Assembly: GCA_964491605.1 (NCBI GenBank)
Contig: CAZBGY010000007.1
Location: forward strand, 1-64,000
Reading direction: 5' to 3'
Origin: DRYS01 sp964491605
Lineage (GTDB): Archaea > Thermoproteota > CALKCG01 > B24 > DRYS01
DNA length: 64,000 bases
Position 1 is the stretch's first letter. Each line of letters starts with the position of its first letter. A program made the position numbers and the translations under genes. The notes beneath the pieces are model-generated. The model saw only the letters and a program-made list of their open reading frames with translations. It searched no databases and was not told the DNA's origin. This document shows, piece by piece, positions 1 to 9,424 of this stretch.

Positions 1-56
1 ACATAAATAGCACGATCCTTAATGGTCTCAGTCTTACCCCTATTAGGCTTAGGCAT
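1..56 (-). CDS. partial CDS, N-terminal 18 residues of an unidentified small archaeal protein
   Basis: An ATG at 56-54 opens a frame that runs off the left edge, beginning MPKPNRGKTETIKDRAIYV. A TATA box sits about 34 bases upstream. Starts of this style (basic, KTETI..R..YVYLP) occur, as far as I recall, in small archaeal DNA-binding or mobile-element proteins, but 18 residues are too few to name it. It lies just downstream of a tRNA-Leu gene, a common place for integrated elements; no other mobile-element sign is visible. Confidence 0.45.
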   Translation of the reverse strand, partial: MPKPNRGKTETIKDRAIY

Positions 57-85
57 ATTGCATTAAACAAAAATACGCCGAAGAA

Positions 86-95
86 GTATATAACT
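86..95 (-). promoter_or_regulatory. TATA-box promoter for the partial leftward gene
   Basis: The minus strand reads AGTTATATAC. Its centre is about 34 bases before the ATG at 56, which places the transcription start near 65 and leaves a leader of about 9 bases. It lies between this gene and the tRNA-Leu, so it more likely serves the protein gene than the tRNA. Confidence 0.5.
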
Positions 96-109
96 TACTG
101 GTAAATTAG

Positions 110-194
110 TGCGGGGGGTGGGATTCGAACCCACGAAGGCCTACGCCACAGGGTTCTGAGCCCTGCGCCTTAGACCAGGCTTGGCTACCCCCGC
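110..194 (-). tRNA. tRNA-Leu (anticodon CAG)
   Basis: The minus strand folds as a class II tRNA with a long variable arm. Acceptor GCGGGGG pairs with CCCCCGC, the anticodon arm is CAGGG-CTCAGAA-CCCTG with CAG at positions 34-36, and the T loop is TTCGAAT. The discriminator base is A at 110. CCA is not encoded (the next bases read CT) and no intron is present. The other leucine tRNA in this window does have an intron. Confidence 0.95.
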
Positions 195-245
195 CTTCTT
201 CTAAACTTTAATCGATTCCATGATCTGGATATTAACGTTATCGTC

Positions 246-1331
246 TTAGTATGCTATGGATTCTAGTTTTCCTTCCCTTGCAGCTTCCTTTACCTCTCTA
301 GCTATCCTTCTACCTGTAGACATAGGTTCACTATAGTAGAGGGATGAGTATGGCGATCCATCTATGTATAAGTTCGTCCCAGCTACTATCCTCGCCGATA
401 CTTCGAATACCGTGAATCCCCTCTTAGGGTTATATATAGTTTCGATGCAGAATGGCCCTACAAGCCCTGGATAGAATAGCTTCCTAGAAGTCGAGACGAT
501 CTTAGCTGTTATCTCGAATAGATCTATGAGAAGCTTCTCCCTCAGGACTACCGGCTGATTACCTGTGACCGTGAAATCCATGTACTCCTCGATAGCATCA
601 GGCCACCCCCTATAGATTTCATCTACGACTTCTAATCTTCGATCTATGCCTAGAAGCTCTAAGCTTCCATAATCGATGCCGGGTATATTCGGCTTTCTCA
701 AGGGGCTTAGGAAGAAGTGCGGGTAGTATCTAACCCCGGCTACATACTCCTCTATTATGTAGCCGCCGGGATCCGCTTCTAACGCTCTAAGCTTAGATTC
801 GAGATCCACCCTATCGGAAGCTATGAAGTATCTCGACCCACCTTTAGCTCCATGAAACTTAACTATAACCCTACGATCCACCTCTAATGGCGAGCTATAT
901 ATTCTAGGCGTATCTACACCGGCTTCGCTAAACCATCTCCTCTGCCTTCTACGATCGCCCTCCCATAGTAATGTCAATCTGTTACCGAACATAGGTACAT
1001 GGAGCTTCTCGAGTATATTATCGGCTCCGATATACTCTACGAATGAGCCATGAGGTATGATTATAGCGTTTTCCCTTATAAGCTCCTTCTGTAAATCGTC
1101 GCTGAGAATCCTGCTGTAGCTATCGACCTCTATGAATATGTCGGGTTTAGCTAAGGGGAAGCTTTCATAGTATGGCCGGCTTCTAGCCGTACCTATACCT
1201 ATGGTGGTGAGCCCCTCGATACGGGCCCCATGGAATATCTGGAGGGCTGAATGGCTGCATATCGTCGCTATCTTTACATCGCTTTCATCGTATCCAGATA
1301 GTATAGCCGATATATCACTCATGGATATCAT
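246..1331 (-). CDS. purP: PurP, formate-dependent 5-formaminoimidazole-4-carboxamide ribotide synthetase (ATP-grasp)
   Basis: 361 residues, the usual PurP length. The family ligates formate to AICAR with ATP, giving FAICAR in the penultimate step of archaeal purine synthesis, in place of folate-dependent PurH. Seen here: N-terminal domain with CSHSAL (residues 25-30), IIPHGS..EYIG (91-102), VPMFGNR (112-118), and the ATP-grasp nucleotide loop KFHGAKGG ending near residue 165. The C-terminal acidic region VGPFCIETI provides metal ligands in ATP-grasp folds. Its ATG overlaps the stop of the upstream paralogue (ATGA), so the two are one operon. This copy keeps the canonical glycine loop and is the better candidate for the active AICAR ligase. 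Confidence 0.9.
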   Translation of the reverse strand: MISMSDISAILSGYDESDVKIATICSHSALQIFHGARIEGLTTIGIGTARSRPYYESFPLAKPDIFIEVDSYSRILSDDLQKELIRENAIIIPHGSFVEYIGADNILEKLHVPMFGNRLTLLWEGDRRRQRRWFSEAGVDTPRIYSSPLEVDRRVIVKFHGAKGGSRYFIASDRVDLESKLRALEADPGGYIIEEYVAGVRYYPHFFLSPLRKPNIPGIDYGSLELLGIDRRLEVVDEIYRGWPDAIEEYMDFTVTGNQPVVLREKLLIDLFEITAKIVSTSRKLFYPGLVGPFCIETIYNPKRGFTVFEVSARIVAGTNLYIDGSPYSSLYYSEPMSTGRRIAREVKEAAREGKLESIAY

Positions 1332-2467
1332 GTAACTATATCACCTAGTCTACCCTGCTTCACAGCTTCTCTGATCTCTAGAGCAACCCTTCTACCTACA
1401 CTCATAGAGAACCCCCATAGATCCTCTGTATACGGTGTATATTTAACACCAGGAGAGCCAGGTATCCTAACGCTTACATCGTAAACGATTATATCCTCCC
1501 TCGGAGGTCCAGGTACCACTACGCTTTGAAGAGCGAAGGGGCCTATAACACCCGGGGGATATTCTCTCCTTACTATATCTACAAACTTCTCAGCTAGCTC
1601 AAAGGCTCTCTCAAGTAAGGATTCCCTAACCGTGCAAGCTATATGACCGACCTCTATATTTTTAACCTCGATATGCTTCAACACCTCCATCTGCTCCGAT
1701 GCAGGTATCCTAACTATACCATCTATATTGCTCTGCCTACGCATATCTACACCTATAAGTTCGACTTCACTAGTTAACGGCGAGTAGAAGAAGTTGAAGT
1801 TGAAGTATGCGCCTACCACGAACTCTTCTATCTTAGCTCTACGAAGACCATCCTCTGTTATTAACCCACTCTTCAATAGCTTAGATGCCTTCTCCTCATA
1901 ATCCCTAGGCGAAGATGCTAGGAAGAATGCTCTCTCGAACCTTCTAAAGGCTTCAGATGCTTTAACTATGACGAGCCTATCGATCTCGGATGGATCCTTA
2001 AAGATCCTAGGCGTAGGTATACCGGCTTTCTCAAGTAGATAGTATTGCCCACGCTCAACCTCCCTCTCCTCGATTTTAAGTAGGAATCTATTACCGAACA
2101 TAGGTACGTAGAAATCCTCCTCCAACGCTCTGTATCCTACGTAGACGCAGAGGGATCTATGAGGGATGAATATTGTATTCCTACGTCGCAGCTCCTCCTG
2201 TACCTGATCTGATACTATATACTTGAACCTATCGAGTACGATAAATTCATCTACGACTCCTACATCGTAGCCGTAGATATTCCTAGATCTAAAATACTTC
2301 GTATAGGTTTTCTCCCTACCCTTCTCGCATACGACGAGCGTTTTAAATCCTTCATCTTTAGCTCCGCGGCATACCTCCAATGCTGAATGACTCCCGAGAA
2401 CACCTATGCGTAGATTACCGATATCGTAGTTCCCCAGTATATCGGCTATCTCCTCATTAGAAATCAT
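1328..2467 (-). CDS. second PurP-family ATP-grasp paralogue with altered nucleotide loop
   Basis: About 379 residues from the ATG at 2467. A TTG at 2491 would add 8 residues, but the ATG aligns with the start of the neighbouring purP. It keeps the PurP framework (GSHSAL, FIPHRS..VYVG, VPMFGNRF, VIGPFALQ). The loop GAKGG of its neighbour is replaced by SEAFRRFER, so the glycine-rich ATP-binding loop is gone. Archaea often carry divergent PurP paralogues of unknown substrate. This may act on another carboxylate or amine, or regulate the partner copy. It is translationally coupled to purP by a 4-base overlap. Confidence 0.8.
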   Translation of the reverse strand: MISNEEIADILGNYDIGNLRIGVLGSHSALEVCRGAKDEGFKTLVVCEKGREKTYTKYFRSRNIYGYDVGVVDEFIVLDRFKYIVSDQVQEELRRRNTIFIPHRSLCVYVGYRALEEDFYVPMFGNRFLLKIEEREVERGQYYLLEKAGIPTPRIFKDPSEIDRLVIVKASEAFRRFERAFFLASSPRDYEEKASKLLKSGLITEDGLRRAKIEEFVVGAYFNFNFFYSPLTSEVELIGVDMRRQSNIDGIVRIPASEQMEVLKHIEVKNIEVGHIACTVRESLLERAFELAEKFVDIVRREYPPGVIGPFALQSVVVPGPPREDIIVYDVSVRIPGSPGVKYTPYTEDLWGFSMSVGRRVALEIREAVKQGRLGDIVT

Positions 2468-2562
2468 ATCCTGGCATCTTCTATCCCTCAACCGCCAGAT
2501 ATAAGGGTTAGGATATCGTATACGGCTGATACCTGTTAAGGTTGAAGATATATCTAAAGGTA

Positions 2563-3036
2563 TTACTTAACTACGAGCACAGAGCACCTCGACTTCTTTG
2601 TTATAACTTCGGCTATATGGCCTAAACCAGGTATCGCCATAGGTTTATCCCTACCACCTATCACTAGCAGGTCATAGCCCTTCTCAGCTTCTCTAAGTAT
2701 CTCCTCTTCAGGCTTCCCCCTCTTAACTATGAAATCTACAGGTACTTTGTAGGCTTCCGCCTCGGCTAAAGCATTCTCCATAACCTCGTGCACCCTTCTA
2801 AATTCCTCCCTATCTATAGATTCATATGGTATAGAGCTTATAGTCACGGGTACGCCTACACCCACTGTTATATCATGGTGAATCCTAAACGGCTTTACCA
2901 TAGGAGCATCGGTTACATATATGAGATGGATCTCAGAGGGTTCGTTAAGCTTCTTAACTATATCTAGGATTAGCCTGTAGGCTTTCAAGCTTAAAGGTGA
3001 TCCATCGAATGCAACTAATATCTTCAATTGAACCAC
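2563..3036 (-). CDS. universal stress protein (UspA family)
   Basis: About 157 residues with the single-domain Usp fold: KILVAFDGS at the N terminus with the acidic residue of the nucleotide pocket, and a C-terminal GGRDK....GLGHIAEVI...CSVLVV. The usual G-x2-G-x9-G-S/T motif is changed (a His follows the last Gly), so ATP binding is uncertain. The start is GTG 3036, or more likely TTG 3027, which begins directly at the first beta strand. It stands alone between purP and a transporter. Usp proteins respond to stress in the cytoplasm; no specific role can be given. Confidence 0.85.
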   Translation of the reverse strand: MVQLKILVAFDGSPLSLKAYRLILDIVKKLNEPSEIHLIYVTDAPMVKPFRIHHDITVGVGVPVTISSIPYESIDREEFRRVHEVMENALAEAEAYKVPVDFIVKRGKPEEEILREAEKGYDLLVIGGRDKPMAIPGLGHIAEVITKKSRCSVLVVK

Positions 3037-3070
3037 TCTTACCTAGATACTTTCGTAGAGATACAGGGAT

Positions 3071-4318
3071 TTAAAATTTCGAGGAGAATCGTACCCCTCT
3101 ACCTATAGCCTCCCGTACCATCATAGCTGTAGCCGCTCTACCTACCATCGATATCAAATATACGATCCTAGTAGCCCATATCAGCCCTAAATACCTTTCC
3201 ATGACGCCCGCTATATATCCCCCGATAAATGAGCCTATCGTAGTAGTTATACCTACGGCTACGTTATATATAGCGATCCTCTCTCCACGTTCAAGCTCGT
3301 TTACGATCTCTAGCAGATAGGTGGTATATGCCGTTTCACCTAAAGCGGAGATTAAACCTAGCACTATATTATTAGCCACGAGTATCAACGGCTGATCTGT
3401 GATCTCCACAAGCATGTAAGATATAGGAACCATAACTAATATCGATCTGTAAAGTGTGATAACCCACTCACACCCATACCTGTATATGACCCTATCCACA
3501 TATCTCTGGATGGAGAGAGAAGCTAATCCCTGAGATATACTGAGTAAAGTTAGCATAGATGGTTGAAGCTTTAGTATGCTCCCTAGAGTTATAGGGAATA
3601 TAGGCCAAGCTATCGATAGCGTAAACGATGCTATAGCGTTCACTTTGCAAAAATCGTAAAACACCCTATCCTGCCTTAACGATTTTAGATCGTATAAGCG
3701 GAGTAGAGATCTCCTAGATTGAGCTATAGTCCTCCTCCGCTCCTTTACGTATAGAATCATGAAGCTCGACGACAACCCTATGGATCCTGCGATGATAAGC
3801 GGAACTCGGTAAACCTCTCTTCCAGATCCCCCGGATATAGATGATATCCATCCAGATATAGCCGCAGCTATGATCGATCCTATAAGACTCCAAAGCCTTA
3901 TATGTGCTACTACCCTAGCTCTATCGGTCGATGTAGTATTATCACCTATTAGCGCAGTCCATACAGGCGTGACGGCGGATGCAGCTAGAGTCTGTATTAC
4001 TATCAGGAATATATATGCTGTTACGCTATCAGTGTAGGCCATCAATATCCATGTTAAAGCTACGATGATACTACCGAAGAATATTATCGGCACCCTCCTA
4101 CCGATAATATCGCTAAGCCTACCCCAGAAGGTTTGGAGGATCGACTGCGTGAAATTTGTCGTGGATCTTATTAAACCCATATCGCTCGGACTGGCGCCTA
4201 GAAGTATAGGGTATATGCTCATGAATGGAGCGACCATACCATCCCCCAGGGATGAGAGTACCGATTTTATGAATAGGAACCTTAAGTTCCTATACGTACT
4301 ATCCACATCTTTCTCCAT
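3071..4318 (-). CDS. major facilitator superfamily transporter
   Basis: 415 residues with about 12 hydrophobic segments, the standard MFS length. The loop between TM2 and TM3 reads WGRLSDIIGRRVPII, the MFS signature (G-x-L-D-x-x-G-R-R). A positively charged central loop (KERRRTIAQSRRS, residues ~192-205) separates the two six-helix halves. It should be a secondary transporter in the cytoplasmic membrane; the substrate cannot be read from sequence. It is transcribed leftward between UspA and the UPF0182 protein, with about 50 bases on the left, and nothing nearby suggests a substrate. Confidence 0.85.
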   Translation of the reverse strand: MEKDVDSTYRNLRFLFIKSVLSSLGDGMVAPFMSIYPILLGASPSDMGLIRSTTNFTQSILQTFWGRLSDIIGRRVPIIFFGSIIVALTWILMAYTDSVTAYIFLIVIQTLAASAVTPVWTALIGDNTTSTDRARVVAHIRLWSLIGSIIAAAISGWISSISGGSGREVYRVPLIIAGSIGLSSSFMILYVKERRRTIAQSRRSLLRLYDLKSLRQDRVFYDFCKVNAIASFTLSIAWPIFPITLGSILKLQPSMLTLLSISQGLASLSIQRYVDRVIYRYGCEWVITLYRSILVMVPISYMLVEITDQPLILVANNIVLGLISALGETAYTTYLLEIVNELERGERIAIYNVAVGITTTIGSFIGGYIAGVMERYLGLIWATRIVYLISMVGRAATAMMVREAIGRGVRFSSKF

Positions 4319-4370
4319 ACCAGATATTAACGATCTAGCTAGAATACCCGGAGATAAACGTTACACCTGA

Positions 4371-7300
4371 TTAAACCTCTATAGAGATGTAGTGTAGTTC
4401 GATTATCTCCGAGAATCTCATCATAAAACCTATATTCACCCTACTATCATCGAACCAAACGTATGTACGCTTACCTTGATAACCTGATTCCGCGATGAAC
4501 GTTAGTATGAGATTCCTTATATACTCCAAATCTTCAGGTTTATCGTAGCGTACACTCCCTACCTTAACCTTCGCATGCGGATATAACGCTTCCACTTCTA
4601 CGACAGACAGCCCTAACTCCTCTAAGATTTCCTTCAAATCAGCTATCTTCTCCTCCCTTCCAAGTGTATATCTACCGTACTTCAGCTTCTCTACAGCTTT
4701 CAATCCTGCAATACGTACTTCATCCGGGTTCTTCGGGTTCAATATAACATATGAGCCGACCTCCTGTTTCTCTGCATCCACCGCTACAACCATGGCAGGG
4801 AGTACTAGATCCTTTTCCTCACTGTAAAATGGTATTAAGTACACGAGGCTCCTCTCTACAGCGTATAGGAGTATATTGCTATACTTCCAGTTCGGATGGA
4901 GTGTAAGCTCCCTCTTAACATCAGGGTTATTGCTTACCACGGATAAAGCAGTCCATGGACCTATGACGGTCCTATCCTCAAGGCTTAGGAAGCATATATT
5001 TCCAAGCATATGTCCGGATGGAGCTATATACACCCCTGCAAGGTTTCTAGAAGGACTCTTATACCATTCCACGAGTCTTACAGCGCACCATGTCTCCTCC
5101 CCCTTGAATCGTATAGTTATGTATCGTACATCCTCGAATAATGTTTCACGCTCTGTCCTAGTAAAATCGTAGAACTGGTTACTTTGCCATCTAGAGAAAT
5201 CCTCTTGGAAATACCAATTGTAGCAGTCTATCTGCGATTCTAGAAGCTCCTCTGGATACTTCAACTGCTTCTTAATCCATTCAGGTATGGGTTTAGACCA
5301 TAAGCTGTACTTCTCCCTATAATACGCCGTTATATAGTCGTCCCTATAGTTTTCAAGGAGGTATCCATCCATAATTCCGCTATGCAGATCGACTAGTATG
5401 AAGCCTATCAGCCTCTGTATACCTTCATACTCATGCGATGGCCAATCTAGGTAATCATGGGGTGGAGGCCATGAAGCCCATATCCAATACAGTAGGTAGA
5501 CTTCACCATCACAACCGAACACTATGTATCCGCTTTTAGTCGTTTTCAGGTTAGGCAATAGGAGTTTAGATACCCTACTCCTACAATCTCTATCGGTTAA
5601 AGCCTTTATATCCCCATAGGCGCCTTGAGCGAAATCCCATCTGAACCCCCAGAAGAACTTCCAGAAACGCCAAAACCCTTTGTAAACGTAATCTGGGCCA
5701 CCGTCGTATCCGGCGGGGCCCACATATCCTGGGAGGTGTATCTCCTGGAAGCCTGGAACACCTATGTAGACTTCATCCACCTCCCTCCATAAACCCCCCT
5801 CACCATAGTATAATGTAGGATACACCGTTAGATTCAGTAGCTCTCGAACATCTATTATCTCAGCCGATGTGGAGTCTAAGGCTAGAATTCTCTCTGAATG
5901 CGTTAGTATAAGATGGTTAGCCCTCCATATATCTACATCGCCAGCGTAGGGGGGTCTGACGGGTGCGAGTATTGCTACCCAATATTCTTTCTCCTTCAAG
6001 TATACGATATCTATTATAGCTTCATCTATTGACATCCAGTTAACACCTACATACGGTCTAAGGTTAAGCCTAGCTGCTTCCGCCGTAAATATCCTAGTTC
6101 TCTCAAGGATGCGAGTATCGTTGATAGCTATGGAATCTATACCCACCCTTTCGACGCTATCTACAGAGTAAGCCCACTTCGTAAACTTTATGGTAGGTAA
6201 GTATGCTGGGATCCATAGGTACTCGTAGGCTTTACCCTGCATCTGTGTTTCGATAGCGAGCTTAGCATAGATACTCGGAGAGAGCACCCCTAAGAGAAGT
6301 ATAGCGAGTAGTACCCTATAGATGGATCCATGCAGTATCGCGTAATACATCTTAGAGGCTATACGATATATCTGCTCGGTATGAACCGATAGCTTAAGGA
6401 TCATAGCTAGGCATGCAGACGCTATGAGAGCGAGGGTTATAGTAAGAGCATAATATGGCGTTGAAGCATCGAAAACCTGCATCGGTATCCTTAAGAAAGC
6501 TATCGATAACGATAGCACTACTATACCTACGATATTAGAGACTATACGTATACCGGATATTATCGATGGTAGACCTAGATGCTTAGATAGGATTATGGAT
6601 GCAGCATCTCCTATGGATGCTAAGATAAGCCTTACAGCCCATAGCACCGCTAATATGTAAGCTACCATATAGATTATACTGTAGATCTCCAGTGTTAAGA
6701 TATCGCTTATAGGATAGTCCATGGACGTTACGTAGCCTGGAATTACCCTACCTACTATGATTGATATGATCCTCGATGCTACCATCTGGAAGCTTATACT
6801 ATACATACTCGCTGAGTGGATTAAGAGATCGATTTTAACAGCTATCCGGCTACCGAAACCTAACACTACCATGAACACTGCTAGACATTTAACTAGCATC
6901 CATAGAGCACCGTATGGTACTACACGTATTTTATCGTTGAATCTAACCTCTTCCATACCTGATATCGAAGGGTTCAAGATGAACGGATAATCATCCGTAA
7001 CACCTATCAATCTATCCCTACCACCTATAAACACCCTTAAAACGGATAGAAGCTTACTTTTAACGTAGATATGTCTACTCCCATCTCTACCGATACCCAG
7101 ATATACTCTCGGATCGCTGAACAATATCATCAACGATGATAGGAAAGCTGTGAGGACGAGCATCCCATCTACAAGCTTAATAGAGACCACGTTTAAGCAT
7201 GCCTTGGATAATATATAGCTATACTCTATATCGAGGGATAACGCATAATCCATAGTTAACTTGAATACGGGTATAGCTACAATCGCTGAAGCTACCGTTA

Positions 7301-7532
7301 TGATAGACAAGATCCATCTAAGCTCCAGAGATCCACGCATAGCTATAAGCGTTAGAATGATAGGAGCTGTCAGAGATATGACGTTAGTTAATACTAGCAT
7401 AACTAGTATAGGGTAGCCTGCAGGATCACCGAAAACTTGAAGCTGCTTTAAGATGGATAGTAGTATGAAGGAGTAGACTATACCTACTAGTATGCTTATC
7501 GATATGACGCTCGATAATCTGTATTCCCTCAC
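4371..7532 (-). CDS. very large UPF0182-like membrane protein
   Basis: 1053 residues. The N-terminal ~430 residues contain about 7-9 transmembrane segments; the remainder is a large, aromatic-rich extracytoplasmic region. The stretch KYPEELLESQIDCYNWYF followed by WQSNQFYDF resembles the conserved UPF0182/COG1615 core, as do the repeated Trp/Tyr-rich segments around WRFWKFFWGF. UPF0182 members in bacteria and methanogens are about 900 residues and their function is unknown. It is monocistronic here, between an MFS transporter and a divergent secreted protein. The start ATG at 7532 is followed by a hydrophobic first helix. Confidence 0.75.
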   Translation of the reverse strand: MREYRLSSVISISILVGIVYSFILLSILKQLQVFGDPAGYPILVMLVLTNVISLTAPIILTLIAMRGSLELRWILSIITVASAIVAIPVFKLTMDYALSLDIEYSYILSKACLNVVSIKLVDGMLVLTAFLSSLMILFSDPRVYLGIGRDGSRHIYVKSKLLSVLRVFIGGRDRLIGVTDDYPFILNPSISGMEEVRFNDKIRVVPYGALWMLVKCLAVFMVVLGFGSRIAVKIDLLIHSASMYSISFQMVASRIISIIVGRVIPGYVTSMDYPISDILTLEIYSIIYMVAYILAVLWAVRLILASIGDAASIILSKHLGLPSIISGIRIVSNIVGIVVLSLSIAFLRIPMQVFDASTPYYALTITLALIASACLAMILKLSVHTEQIYRIASKMYYAILHGSIYRVLLAILLLGVLSPSIYAKLAIETQMQGKAYEYLWIPAYLPTIKFTKWAYSVDSVERVGIDSIAINDTRILERTRIFTAEAARLNLRPYVGVNWMSIDEAIIDIVYLKEKEYWVAILAPVRPPYAGDVDIWRANHLILTHSERILALDSTSAEIIDVRELLNLTVYPTLYYGEGGLWREVDEVYIGVPGFQEIHLPGYVGPAGYDGGPDYVYKGFWRFWKFFWGFRWDFAQGAYGDIKALTDRDCRSRVSKLLLPNLKTTKSGYIVFGCDGEVYLLYWIWASWPPPHDYLDWPSHEYEGIQRLIGFILVDLHSGIMDGYLLENYRDDYITAYYREKYSLWSKPIPEWIKKQLKYPEELLESQIDCYNWYFQEDFSRWQSNQFYDFTRTERETLFEDVRYITIRFKGEETWCAVRLVEWYKSPSRNLAGVYIAPSGHMLGNICFLSLEDRTVIGPWTALSVVSNNPDVKRELTLHPNWKYSNILLYAVERSLVYLIPFYSEEKDLVLPAMVVAVDAEKQEVGSYVILNPKNPDEVRIAGLKAVEKLKYGRYTLGREEKIADLKEILEELGLSVVEVEALYPHAKVKVGSVRYDKPEDLEYIRNLILTFIAESGYQGKRTYVWFDDSRVNIGFMMRFSEIIELHYISIEV

Positions 7533-7602
7533 ACACTAGCTTATCTACGACCCACCCTATTAAACCTTTTATCTTCTAAAGAAGAGATTATAAGATCTAG
7601 GT

Positions 7603-8235
7603 TTGAAAAACGGAAGCTTACCATTCATAGCTATCCTCACCCTAACAGCTTTCATCATACTCACTGGTTTTAGCAGATCTGAAGATATAGCTCAGCCCTC
7701 ATGGATTAAGCCTGGAGCTTCGATAGTATACCATGGAAGCTTAAGTATCGGAGGGGAGGGGGTACTAGAAGCTACCGTAAGGTGGAGCGTAAAGAGTATG
7801 GATGCGGATACTATTACTTTGGAGGCATGCATAGAATCAACTAACTTGAGAACTTCTATATCGAGGATATTCAAGGTGTCTGCCGCTACGGGTAGGCTAC
7901 TATCGATAGATGATGAGATCATAGATACTGGTAAATTCTTCCTATGGCTATACCCACCGCCAGATACTGGCGATATAGTAGAGATAGAAGGCTTACCCTA
8001 TAGGGTTTCTGGTATAGAATCTATAAACGCTTCTAATAGGATATGGAGCTGCATCGTAGTTAACAGCACGGTAGATGATCCTTACATCCGCGGTATAGCT
8101 ACTAGATGGTACGATAGAGGGACAGGGATACAGGTTAAGGTCTATATGAACCTATCGTTCTCATACATCTTTAAAGGAAGTAATACTACATCCTCAGCTG
8201 AAGCAGATCTCATACTAGTTTCAGCATCCATCTAA
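7603..8235 (+). CDS. predicted secreted or membrane-anchored protein of unknown function
   Basis: 210 residues from a TTG start. The N terminus has Lys, then a hydrophobic stretch (FIAILTLTAFIILTG), which fits a signal peptide or anchor. The remainder is beta-rich (GSLSIGGEGVLEATVRWSV, many Ser/Thr) and contains several N-x-S/T sites, as in exported archaeal glycoproteins. No family is recognised. It is divergent from the UPF0182 gene and convergent, by 5 bases, with the Yip1-like gene. Confidence 0.6.
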   Translation: MKNGSLPFIAILTLTAFIILTGFSRSEDIAQPSWIKPGASIVYHGSLSIGGEGVLEATVRWSVKSMDADTITLEACIESTNLRTSISRIFKVSAATGRLLSIDDEIIDTGKFFLWLYPPPDTGDIVEIEGLPYRVSGIESINASNRIWSCIVVNSTVDDPYIRGIATRWYDRGTGIQVKVYMNLSFSYIFKGSNTTSSAEADLILVSASI

Positions 8236-8240
8236 TCTTC

Positions 8241-9029
8241 TCAACCTAGTATTCTAGGTAGCGTTACATAGAGTATCATCCATACGAGTATGGTTATACC
8301 TTGCATAACGAGTATCCTACCTCTATCCAGTTCCGCAAGCTTACCAACACCTATACTTGAAACTATTATAGCCCATACAGGGAATGCGTAGAATACTATA
8401 TTGGATGCTTGAACTATAAACGAATTTCTCCAAACCTCATCTGCTAGGATATTCAACCTATCCAAGCTATTCCATATAGCTATCTGTCTCTTCATAGCTT
8501 GTATCGAGGATAGCAGCATCACAACCTCAACTCTAGATGTTATCCTATACGTAACATCAGGTACGAGCGGGATTAGGGATGTTTGGAATAACGCTGAGAT
8601 AATATAAGCCGTAAAGGAGAAGCCTACGCATAGGATTGTCCCAGAGAAATTTCTCTCCCCACCTAGGAGCCAAGACGAGAGATAGAGCACGACTGCCGTT
8701 AATATGAAGTTTATCCCGAGGTTTATAGTATTCGAGAAGAAATTCATTAAAGTAGTTATAAGCCATCCGTAGACATCCACAAAAGTGAATCTTAGATTTG
8801 CTTCCGAATCATAGTATGCTATCTTAGTTGCTTGAAGTAAGGTGTACGATAAACCAGCAGATAAACCTGTTAGAACGAATAGTAGAAGTATCCATAGGTA
8901 ATCCGGCTCCTCGAATATCTCATCGTATACATCGTATGGCTTAAAGAGCACTTTTACACTCCATCTGACCCTACTACCAATCCACCGTCTAGCTCTCGCT
9001 GTGAAGCCTTCTTCCACGCCTCTTCTCAC
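8241..9029 (-). CDS. Yip1-like multi-pass membrane protein
   Basis: 262 residues. A basic N-terminal region leads to VLFKPYDVYDEIFEEPDYLW, the typical entry to Yip1-domain proteins, then about five hydrophobic segments (LLLFVLTGLSAG, FILTAVVLYLSSWLLGG, GFSFTAYIISALF, NIVFYAFPVWAIIV, GITILVWMILYV). The GG-x-x-x-FSGT between helices 2 and 3 also fits the Yip1/YIF1 superfamily. Its first 41 bases overlap the end of the PqqD-like gene, so the two are translated as one operon. Prokaryotic Yip1 proteins have no firm function. Confidence 0.65.
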   Translation of the reverse strand: MRRGVEEGFTARARRWIGSRVRWSVKVLFKPYDVYDEIFEEPDYLWILLLFVLTGLSAGLSYTLLQATKIAYYDSEANLRFTFVDVYGWLITTLMNFFSNTINLGINFILTAVVLYLSSWLLGGERNFSGTILCVGFSFTAYIISALFQTSLIPLVPDVTYRITSRVEVVMLLSSIQAMKRQIAIWNSLDRLNILADEVWRNSFIVQASNIVFYAFPVWAIIVSSIGVGKLAELDRGRILVMQGITILVWMILYVTLPRILG

Positions 9030-9411
9030 CTATAGCTATAGCTTCCCTAGGTAGGAAGGCTATAAGCCTCCTCTCAGCGAGCTTTCTAAGGAATATGAGG
9101 AGGGGCGTCTCAGCTTCCGTCCTAGTTATCTTATACTTAGAGCATATCTTGGAGAGAAGATCTTCTACGCTATTCTTTCCGTCGATATTCATCCATGTGA
9201 ACGAGCCTATATCGTCAAGATTTAACCTCTTCTCCTTCTTAACACCTCCCCCCTTCCTAAGTACTATGTATACTCCTCCATCAGCGTATTCACCCCACTC
9301 CACTATAGGATTACGCACCGGGATAAGCTTCATAAAATCCTCCATCCTGGGAGCTTCCTGAGTCTTCCTACGCTTCCTTCTAAACAATCTTCTAAATATG
9401 TTCAAGGGCAT
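8989..9411 (-). CDS. PqqD-like small protein with basic N-terminal tail
   Basis: 140 residues. Residues ~30-125 look like a PqqD domain: PVRNP.VEW....GGVYIVL, then LDDIGSFTWMNIDGKNSVEDLL, then a winged-helix-like end with EAETPLLIFLRKLAERRLI. PqqD proteins bind precursor peptides for radical SAM enzymes. There is no such enzyme or peptide gene next to this one, so its partner is unknown. The first 17 residues are highly basic (RRLFRRKRRK), perhaps binding membrane or nucleic acid. It sits 13 bases after the duplicated-domain gene and overlaps the Yip1-like gene. Confidence 0.65.
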   Translation of the reverse strand: MPLNIFRRLFRRKRRKTQEAPRMEDFMKLIPVRNPIVEWGEYADGGVYIVLRKGGGVKKEKRLNLDDIGSFTWMNIDGKNSVEDLLSKICSKYKITRTEAETPLLIFLRKLAERRLIAFLPREAIAIGEKRRGRRLHSES

Positions 9412-9424
9412 ATAGGCATCCTCC

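Noticed and set aside
4876..5172. Antisense open frames within the UPF0182 gene and many others of 60-110 codons
   Set aside because: They overlap well-supported genes on the opposite strand, lack family similarity and ribosome-binding sites, and arise from the low stop-codon density opposite long genes.
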